Assembly: GCA_024697885.1 (NCBI GenBank)
Contig: JAILSA010000188.1
Location: 1-7,069 of the forward strand
Reading direction: 5' to 3'
Length of the DNA stretch: 7,069 nt
Source: Eubacterium sp.
Lineage (GTDB): Bacteria > Bacillota > Clostridia > Lachnospirales > Lachnospiraceae
The notes beneath the pieces were generated by a model. It saw nothing but the letters and a program-made list of their open reading frames with translations, was not told where the DNA came from and ran no database searches. Of this stretch, positions 1-4,411 are shown piece after piece (position 1 is the stretch's first letter; the number at the start of each line of letters is the position of its first letter). Position numbers and translations under genes: made by a program.

Positions 1-22
1 CTTCACTTAAGAATTTTACCAC

Positions 23-60
23 AAATCTCAGGTTTTTCGAAGCTTGAGATTTTATTTTTT
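23..60 (+). terminator. Intrinsic terminator with UUCG tetraloop
   Basis: Positions 23-35 pair with 40-52 in a 13-bp stem (two G-U wobbles near the top) closed by the exceptionally stable loop TTCG at 36-39. The stem is followed by the T-rich run TATTTTTT at 53-60. The T-run lies only on the 3' side for + strand transcription, so it should end a transcript entering from the left of the window. The gene it serves is outside the window. The lower stem is A/T-rich, but the uridine tract is convincing. Confidence 0.8.
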
Positions 61-67
61 GGAGGAA

Positions 68-188
68 TGTCGGCACTAGATAAGTATAATAAAACAGGAA
101 GAGGCCAACCAGAGAGAGACGAGGTGCCCATGCATTTCGTCTCGAGTCGGTTGGACTCTTCCTGTTTTTAGACTGTCTTAGTGCGACA
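68..188. repeat. Long imperfect palindrome; rod-like RNA or bidirectional terminator
   Basis: Core: 91-103 pairs perfectly with 156-168 (13 bp), then a G104/A155 mismatch, then 105-110 pairs with 149-154 (6 bp). A 5x5 internal loop (111-115 AGAGA against 144-148 GAGTC) follows, then 116-127 pairs with 132-143 (12 bp, two G-U) around the loop CCAT. Outside the core, 68-78 pairs with 179-188 (10 bp, one bulged G at 73), separated by an unpaired stretch holding TATAAT (85-90). The core is flanked by T's on both strands (TTTTT 165-169 on plus; TTTTATTATA on minus), so it could end the minus-strand tRNA-Leu transcript and also plus-strand transcription. It could instead be a small structured RNA or a palindromic repeat. 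I do not recognise it as a known RNA family. Confidence 0.7.
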
Positions 189-203
189 GCCCTTTTTCAT
201 TCA

Positions 204-286
204 TGCGGATAACAGGACTTGAACCTGCACGGGGGTTGCCCACTAGAACCTAAATCTAGCGCGTCTGCCAATTCCGCCACATCCGC
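204..286 (-). tRNA. tRNA-Leu (anticodon UAG)
   Basis: A class II tRNA of 83 nt read on the minus strand. The acceptor stem GCGGATG (286-280) pairs with TATCCGC (211-205) with one G-U pair, and discriminator A is at 204. The anticodon stem CTAGA/TCTAG (259-255, 247-243) encloses the loop TTTAGGT, giving anticodon UAG at 252-250, which reads CUN leucine codons. The long variable arm typical of Leu is present, and the T-arm carries GTTCAAGTC. CCA is not encoded (TGA follows the discriminator), so CCA must be added by tRNA nucleotidyltransferase. It is transcribed alone from the promoter at 298-326. Confidence 0.96.
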
Positions 287-297
287 AAGCAATGCTT

Positions 298-326
298 ATT
301 ATACCAAAGACTATTTCCTTTGTAAA
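298..326 (-). promoter_or_regulatory. Sigma-A promoter of tRNA-Leu
   Basis: On the minus strand, -35 TTTACA (326-321) and -10 TATAAT (303-298) are separated by exactly 17 bp, and TG sits one base upstream of the -10 (306-305), making it an extended -10 promoter. Transcription should begin near 291, leaving a leader of about five bases before the tRNA at 286. This is the strongest promoter in the window, as expected for a stable RNA gene. Confidence 0.85.
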
Positions 327-330
327 GAAT

Positions 331-374
331 AAACTCTCCCTCCCGAGGAACTTTTATAATCCAATTTGGGAGGG
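331..374 (-). terminator. Possible weak terminator after the cyclase gene
   Basis: CCCTCCC at 338-344 can pair with GGGAGGG at 368-374, a 7-bp G+C-rich stem starting 14 bases after the cyclase stop codon (388-390). The loop is large (23 nt). On the minus strand it is followed by AGAG and then a loose T-rich stretch, TTTATTCTTT, that runs up to the tRNA-Leu -35 box. The large loop and imperfect T-run make this a weak call; some read-through into tRNA-Leu is possible. Confidence 0.35.
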
Positions 375-387
375 CCGGTCAACTGGC

Positions 388-1467
388 CTATCCTTCCGAT
401 ACCACCTGGTTCTTACCATTATTCTTTCCTATATACAAGCGGTCATCCACCATACGGATCAGCTCATTGCCATCCTTTGACTCCTCGCCGGTGGCAAAAC
501 CTATGGTCATGGTGACTGCCACGGTGTGGGTCTCGAACTGGAGGAGAACCTCACGAAGCTTTTGGCAAATTTCCTCAGCCCTCTTGATTCCTTCCTCCCC
601 AGGAAGTCTCATGATGGCCAGGAACTCCTCGCCGCCCCAGCGGCAGACAATACCGTCATCACCTACGATTTTGTCTATGGTGTCTGCCACATAGATCAGG
701 CAGTGGTCGCCGCAGTTGTGACCGTAGGTATCGTTAATTTTCTTAAAATCATCCACATCTCCCAAGAGCAGGCAAAAAGGCTCGTCACCAGAAGAAATCA
801 AGTCAAAATCCGTCTGGATGTAGTGACGGTTGCGCAGGCCTGTCAAGGCATCATGGGTTGCCAGGAAATTCAGTTCCTCACCCTTGGTCTCAAGTTTTTC
901 ATTAATCTCTGCAATAGATTTTACAAAAAAGACAGAGTACATAATCATGGCTAAACTGGCAATAATAAGGTTTACATTAAAGATCGAAGCCAGCGGAAGT
1001 TCCATAGAAACTCCGCTTTCCAGCTTGTTGCTGTCCCCAGACAAGAAAGTTGAAATTATCAGGGCCGCAATGTTAATAACATTCAAAATCCCCGCTTCCT
1101 TAAAACACTTGTCCTTGCCATCCGCCAAAAATGTTACGTAATAGACGGCAGGAATCAACATAATAGCATAGAGTTCAAAACCATAACCCCAGCCCACAAT
1201 CATGTTGCAAAGAACACTGTGCACAATAATTTCTGAGTAAACCAACAAAAGCCAAATGCGTATTTTTCGAGTGTTTTTCACAAAAACAACACCCATGAAA
1301 TAGAAGAAAGAACTGACTCCGTTCATGATAATCATGGGAAAAACATCCATATAAAAGAACAAAATTATCAAAAAAGAGTGCACCGCCAGGCAGAGCAGCA
1401 TCATAAAATGATAAAAAGACAGGGCTCCTTTTTCCGCCCTCTTTTTTTCCAATTCTGTATTTGCCAT
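388..1467 (-). CDS. Membrane-bound GGDEF diguanylate cyclase
   Basis: A 359-residue protein predicted to make cyclic di-GMP from two GTP at the cytoplasmic membrane. The N-terminal half holds about six hydrophobic helices (roughly 17-39, 43-63, 70-90, 97-114, 126-143, 160-184); I cannot assign them to a named sensor family. A short linker, 185-203, leads to a full GGDEF domain. That domain has DALTGLRNR at 206-214, the metal-binding GDVDDF with D237, N245 and D254 of the substrate pocket, and the active-site signature GGEEF at 278-282. The allosteric I-site RxxD expected five residues before GGEEF reads GDDG (269-272), so product inhibition through this site is probably absent. The start is supported by AGGGGG eight bases upstream. 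The gene lies 41 bp after the histidine phosphatase on the same strand, probably co-transcribed. Catalytic activity is inferred from the intact motif; the sensed signal is unknown. Confidence 0.93.
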   Translation of the reverse strand: MANTELEKKRAEKGALSFYHFMMLLCLAVHSFLIILFFYMDVFPMIIMNGVSSFFYFMGVVFVKNTRKIRIWLLLVYSEIIVHSVLCNMIVGWGYGFELYAIMLIPAVYYVTFLADGKDKCFKEAGILNVINIAALIISTFLSGDSNKLESGVSMELPLASIFNVNLIIASLAMIMYSVFFVKSIAEINEKLETKGEELNFLATHDALTGLRNRHYIQTDFDLISSGDEPFCLLLGDVDDFKKINDTYGHNCGDHCLIYVADTIDKIVGDDGIVCRWGGEEFLAIMRLPGEEGIKRAEEICQKLREVLLQFETHTVAVTMTIGFATGEESKDGNELIRMVDDRLYIGKNNGKNQVVSEG

Positions 1468-1508
1468 AGCAAAGGCCCCCTATAGTCTCATAATCGTTTC
1501 AAGTTTCT

Positions 1509-2243
1509 TTAATCGTGTCTCTCCTCTTGACAATCGTAGGTCTCGCAGAACCTGGCAGAAAAAGCAGGCTCCTCCTCCGCCACATAGAGATGGGAGATGT
1601 CGCCAAAGGCCGCCACCCGAAGGGAGGCGATTCCCTCTCTTCTCTCCTCGGTGTAAATGGTAGTTACCGAGGTAGGAGCTGCCACTGTGCCGTGCCAGAG
1701 AACCATAGGCGAAATGTTCAGGAGATGACTCAAAATAACGCACTGGACACCGAAATGACAGAAGAGAACAATGGTATCCCGGTTTCTCTCCTTGACCTCA
1801 TAGCAGTTACCCTTTCTCACATATCCGTGTTCTGCCAAGAGCTCATCCATACCATCTGCCACCCACTTGTACTCCTGGGCCGCTGTGCTGTCCTTCATAA
1901 TCTCCGTATCTGTCCAAGAATTTACATCATAATATTTTGGCTCCTTTGTCCAGTCCTGAGGTAGCCAGTCCCAGACAATAGCCCTTCCATCCTTCACATC
2001 CGGACGGGCAATGTTGGCCCGGAAAAATTCCTGCAGCCAAGGCAACTCCTTGGCCTCTCGTCCCATGGCCTCTAAGGTATCCTTGGCCGTATCCTTGGCC
2101 CTGCCCAGAGGGGATGTGTAAAAATCCTTAATATCCATTTTACACAATCTTTTTGATAAAAGCTTGGCCTCTCGCCAGCCCTTTTCCGTCAGTGAATCTA
2201 TTTCATAATTAGGATCTCCGTGTCTTACAATTAAAATCCGCAT
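1509..2243 (-). CDS. Histidine phosphatase family protein (phosphoglycerate mutase-like)
   Basis: A 244-residue cytosolic protein of the histidine phosphatase superfamily, which uses a phospho-histidine intermediate to remove or move phosphate groups. The N-terminal strand runs straight into the RHG signature (R7, H8, G9; H8 is the expected nucleophile). SPLGRAKDTA at 44-53 supplies the second arginine (R48), E72 is a candidate proton donor, and CHFG at 162-165 supplies the second catalytic histidine (H163). The substrate cannot be read from sequence: members include phosphoglycerate mutases, alpha-ribazole phosphatases and broad phosphatases. I chose the ATG at 2243 over one at 2249 because GGAG (2251-2254) is seven bases from the former and abuts the latter. 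Length is typical or slightly long for the family. It is the first gene of a likely two-gene unit with the cyclase. No clear promoter is visible on its A/T-rich upstream side. Confidence 0.9.
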   Translation of the reverse strand: MRILIVRHGDPNYEIDSLTEKGWREAKLLSKRLCKMDIKDFYTSPLGRAKDTAKDTLEAMGREAKELPWLQEFFRANIARPDVKDGRAIVWDWLPQDWTKEPKYYDVNSWTDTEIMKDSTAAQEYKWVADGMDELLAEHGYVRKGNCYEVKERNRDTIVLFCHFGVQCVILSHLLNISPMVLWHGTVAAPTSVTTIYTEERREGIASLRVAAFGDISHLYVAEEEPAFSARFCETYDCQEERHD

Positions 2244-2304
2244 ATCCATTCTCCTTTATCGGCATTTTTCCATTTTTTCTTTAAAAATTTCTTTTGAAAA
2301 GATA

Positions 2305-2333
2305 TTGACACCAGGTATTTTTTTTGATAAAAT
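2305..2333 (+). promoter_or_regulatory. Sigma-A promoter of tRNA-Thr
   Basis: A perfect -35 TTGACA (2305-2310), a 17-bp spacer and -10 TAAAAT (2328-2333) preceded by TGA form an extended -10 promoter on the plus strand. The expected start near 2340 leaves about 35 bases before the tRNA at 2375. The same A/T-rich gap must also drive the histidine phosphatase on the other strand, for which no convincing box pair is seen. Confidence 0.85.
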
Positions 2334-2374
2334 TTCGATTTGTAAGGTCAACTCACAGCGAGTTTTCCTTATGT

Positions 2375-2447
2375 GCTGTTATAGCTCAGGTGGTAGAGCG
2401 TCGCCTTGGTAAGGCGGAGGTCACGGGTTCAAATCCCGTTAACAGCT
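2375..2447 (+). tRNA. tRNA-Thr (anticodon GGU)
   Basis: A 73-nt cloverleaf. The acceptor stem GCTGTTA (2375-2381) pairs with TAACAGC (2440-2446), discriminator T is at 2447, and the D-arm is TAGCTCAGGTGGTAGAGC. The anticodon stem TCGCC/GGCGG encloses the loop TTGGTAA, giving GGU at 2408-2410 for ACC/ACU codons. The T-arm has the standard GGTTCAAATCC. CCA is not encoded. The gene stands alone with its own promoter and terminator, and lies tail-to-tail with sigH. Confidence 0.97.
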
Positions 2448-2456
2448 TATTCTTAT

Positions 2457-2484
2457 GCGATGATTTCAAATCATCGCTTTTTTT
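2457..2484 (+). terminator. Intrinsic terminator of tRNA-Thr
   Basis: A perfect 9-bp stem (2457-2465 with 2469-2477) with a three-base loop is followed by seven T's (2478-2484), nine bases after the tRNA. The T-run ends one base before the sigH stop codon (2486-2488). On the minus strand the same hairpin is followed by ATAAGAATAAG rather than T's, so it is a good terminator only for the tRNA side. Confidence 0.9.
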
Positions 2485-2485
2485 A

Positions 2486-3088
2486 TTAGACAAAAGCCCC
2501 CAATTTCTTCTTGATTCTCTGCAGGGCATTGTCAATGGACTTAGGAGTCCTTTCCATTTTTTCCGCAATCTGCTGGTAGTCACTTCCCTCTACATAGAGC
2601 TTGACCACCTGCTTTTCAAAATCGCTGAGCTGGCTCTCAATGGCCCTCTCCAAATCCGTCACATTTTCCTGATCGATTACAATGTCCTCCGGGTTCACAA
2701 GTTCCGCCGGCAAAAGGGTGTCTCCAAACATCTCGCGGCCCGCCTCGTCACCCACTGGCTTGTAAATAGAAACGTAGGTGTTGAGAGGGGAATTTTTTAG
2801 GCGGTTGGCCCCCTTAATCACATTGTAGAGATGGCGCTCAATACAGACGCCGGCAAAGCCACCAAAACCTCGCTCCCGCTTGGGGTCGTAGTCACGAATG
2901 GCCTTGTAGAGGGCAATCATCCCCTCCTGAATCAGGTCGTCATTTTCCCCTCCCATAAGGAAAAGGGCTCTGGCCTTCTTGCGAACCAAAGGCTTGTACT
3001 GCTCCAGCAAAAGGTCTACAGCCTGGCTGTCTCCCTCCTTGGCGCTGGAAATCAAAAATTCCTCCCCTTGGAATTCAGTCCTTCCCAT
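2486..3088 (-). CDS. sigH: RNA polymerase sigma factor SigH (sigma-30)
   Basis: A 200-residue sigma-70 family factor matching SigH (Spo0H), the sigma factor that directs transition-state and early sporulation genes in Firmicutes. Region 2 spans about 25-95, with DDLIQEGMIALYKAIRDYDP at 50-69 as the core-binding and -10-recognition signature, close to the known Bacillus SigH sequence (DIVQEGMIGLYKAIRDYD). PLNTYVS (101-107) matches PLNSYVS of that family. Region 4 is at about 150-197, with the -35 helix-turn-helix YQQIAEK...SIDNALQRIKKKL at 171-196. No anti-sigma factor gene is adjacent. It begins one base after the rlmB stop codon, with GAGAGGA in the end of rlmB as ribosome binding site, which suggests translational coupling. 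Position after mrnC-rlmB is the conserved Firmicutes arrangement. Slightly shorter than the about 218-residue Bacillus protein. Confidence 0.95.
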   Translation of the reverse strand: MGRTEFQGEEFLISSAKEGDSQAVDLLLEQYKPLVRKKARALFLMGGENDDLIQEGMIALYKAIRDYDPKRERGFGGFAGVCIERHLYNVIKGANRLKNSPLNTYVSIYKPVGDEAGREMFGDTLLPAELVNPEDIVIDQENVTDLERAIESQLSDFEKQVVKLYVEGSDYQQIAEKMERTPKSIDNALQRIKKKLGAFV

Positions 3089-3089
3089 T

Positions 3090-3845
3090 TTACTTAAATC
3101 CTCTCTGTCTTACCACCTCAAAGGCCAGCACACCTGCTGCCACCGAGGCATTCAATGAATCAATATCCCCATTCATAGGAATGGAAGCCACATAATCGCA
3201 GTGGTCCTTGACCAGGCGGCTGACTCCATTTCCCTCATTTCCAATCACCAGACCAATCGGTCCTGTGAGATTTTGTCTGTACATAACATCCCCGTCCATA
3301 TCGGCACAGGCAAACCAGAGGCCCCGCTCCTTCAAAGACTCCATGCAATTGACCAGGTTGGTCACCTTGGCCACCGGCGTGTAGTGGATTGCCCCTGCGG
3401 AGGCCTTCACAACCGTAGCCGTCAGTCCCACTGCTCTTCGCTTGGGAATAATGACGCCGTGGGCCCCTGCCAGGTTGGCAGTACGAATAATAGCTCCCAG
3501 ATTGTGGGGGTCCTCAATGCCGTCAAGAAGGAAAAAGAAAGGATCCTCGCCCTTTTTCTCCGCCAGGGCAAACATATCCTCAATGTCGCTGTACTCAAAG
3601 GCGGCAATATTGGCGATTACCCCCTGGTGGTGGCCCGTCTCGCTCATTTGGTCCAGGCGCTCCTTTGGGACAAAATCCACCATGGTGCCCACCTTTTTGG
3701 CCTCACGCAAAATAGTCATAACCGGGCCGTCCTTGCAGCCCTTTTGGACAAAAAGTCTCTCCACAATTTGCTCTGCTCGAAAGGCCTCTAGGACACCGTG
3801 CCTTCCCTCGATTCTGTTTTCATTTGGTCTCTCATTTACTTCCAT
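3090..3845 (-). CDS. rlmB: 23S rRNA (guanosine-2'-O-)-methyltransferase RlmB-type (SpoU/TrmH family)
   Basis: A 251-residue SPOUT-class (SpoU/TrmH) methyltransferase that uses S-adenosylmethionine to 2'-O-methylate an RNA guanosine; the RlmB group targets the 23S rRNA. The N-terminal RNA-binding domain starts at IEGRHGVLEAF (12-22) and includes GHHQGVIA (71-78). The three SPOUT motifs are all present: EDPHNLGAIIRTA at 111-123 (N115, R121), GLVIGNEGNGVSRLV at 198-212 (E204) and SIPMNGDIDSLNASVAAGVLA at 221-241, which form the knotted cofactor site. GGAGG lies six bases before the ATG. The gene overlaps mrnC by 14 bases upstream and touches sigH downstream. The exact guanosine modified is inferred from family and gene context; a TrmH-like tRNA substrate cannot be excluded by sequence alone. 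Confidence 0.94.
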   Translation of the reverse strand: MEVNERPNENRIEGRHGVLEAFRAEQIVERLFVQKGCKDGPVMTILREAKKVGTMVDFVPKERLDQMSETGHHQGVIANIAAFEYSDIEDMFALAEKKGEDPFFFLLDGIEDPHNLGAIIRTANLAGAHGVIIPKRRAVGLTATVVKASAGAIHYTPVAKVTNLVNCMESLKERGLWFACADMDGDVMYRQNLTGPIGLVIGNEGNGVSRLVKDHCDYVASIPMNGDIDSLNASVAAGVLAFEVVRQRGFK

Positions 3846-4284
3846 CTGTAACCTCCAGTCCCAGTCGGTCCATGGCCAGCTGTAAGAGCTGGACGCAACG
3901 GCCGGTCTGGCCCTTCATATATAAATAGCCAAAGAGGGCTTCTAAGCCCGTGGCATTTCTGTAATCGTGTATATCCGCATGCTTGGCCACCGAAGAGGTC
4001 TTGGCATTGCGTCCGTGGCGATAGGCCGCCAGCTCTTCCCCCGTCAAATCCTCCAGGATGGCCTGGGCCAGTCTGGACTGGGCTCCCGCATTCACCAGGG
4101 CTTCCGAGGCCCGGTGGAGGTTTTTGACCGGTCCCCCCACTGACTCAATCACCAGGGTTCGGATCAAAATCTCATAGACCGCATCCCCCAGATAAGCCAA
4201 CTTAAGAGGTGCCACCGTCCTGAGGTCAATCTCCTTGGAGGGAAAAAAATCATGTATTTCTTCTAATATATTTTTAGAATCCAT
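3832..4284 (-). CDS. mrnC: Mini-ribonuclease III (MrnC)
   Basis: A 150-residue protein consisting of a single RNase III catalytic domain without the usual double-stranded RNA binding domain, the hallmark of Mini-III, which matures the ends of 23S rRNA precursor in Firmicutes. LAYLGDAVYE at 29-38 is the RNase III signature with the metal-binding D34. RHGRNAK at 89-95 and KHADIHDYRNATGLEALFGYLYM at 101-123 form the second half of the active site, with E115 as the expected catalytic glutamate. Length fits the family (about 130-150). AAGGAG is six bases before the ATG, and a promoter lies at 4319-4347. It is the first gene of mrnC-rlmB-sigH; cysS, often upstream in other Firmicutes, is not here. 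Confidence 0.94.
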   Translation of the reverse strand: MDSKNILEEIHDFFPSKEIDLRTVAPLKLAYLGDAVYEILIRTLVIESVGGPVKNLHRASEALVNAGAQSRLAQAILEDLTGEELAAYRHGRNAKTSSVAKHADIHDYRNATGLEALFGYLYMKGQTGRCVQLLQLAMDRLGLEVTDGSK

Positions 4285-4318
4285 TTATTACTCCTTTGTG
4301 ACCATAATCATAACCTTT

Positions 4319-4347
4319 ATTTTAACAGTTTTTGACGGGGATATCAA
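4319..4347 (-). promoter_or_regulatory. Promoter of the mrnC-rlmB-sigH operon
   Basis: On the minus strand, -35 TTGATA (4347-4342), a 17-bp spacer and -10 TAAAAT (4324-4319) preceded by TGT form an extended -10 sigma-A promoter. Transcription should start near 4312, giving a leader of about 28 bases before the mrnC ATG at 4284, so there is no room for a riboswitch. Confidence 0.75.
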
Positions 4348-4358
4348 GGCATCATCTC

Positions 4359-4388
4359 TTGCGACTCCTCCCCTTTTTGCCTTATAAT
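4359..4388 (+). promoter_or_regulatory. Probable promoter of the P-type ATPase gene
   Basis: A perfect -10 TATAAT (4383-4388) lies on the plus strand with a moderate -35, TTGCGA (4359-4364), 18 bp upstream. The start near 4395 leaves a leader of roughly 17 bases that includes AAGGAAGG, six bases before the ATG at 4412. It is back-to-back with the mrnC promoter; the two -35 boxes are only 11 bp apart. Confidence 0.65.
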
Positions 4389-4411
4389 AAGAAGAAAAAG
4401 GAAGGCTGCCG

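Noticed and set aside
61..92. A SigH-like promoter (GGAGGAAT ... GTATAAT) in front of the rod.
   Set aside because: The -10 lacks the G of GAAT and the spacer is about two bases too long; the resemblance is probably chance, despite sigH being in the window.
67..171. A 34-codon plus-strand ORF (ATG at 67, TAG at 169-171) preceded by GGAGG.
   Set aside because: GGAGG is only one base from the ATG, too close to work, and the whole ORF is explained by the palindromic rod.
170..200. A small hairpin CTGTC/GACAG followed by CCCTTTTT on the plus strand.
   Set aside because: It is only a 5-bp stem, and the same bases form part of the outer stem of the palindrome; too weak for a separate terminator call.
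91..210. A possible phage or island attachment site next to the 3' end of tRNA-Leu.
   Set aside because: No repeat of the tRNA 3' end was found nearby and there is no integrase gene; the short AACAGGA match is too small.
2324..2800. A 158-codon plus-strand ORF covering tRNA-Thr and the end of sigH.
   Set aside because: It runs through a clear tRNA and terminator and antisense to sigH; it is a shadow frame.
3201..3885. Long plus-strand ORFs opposite rlmB.
   Set aside because: They lie antisense to a gene with all three SPOUT motifs and have no plausible start signals of their own.
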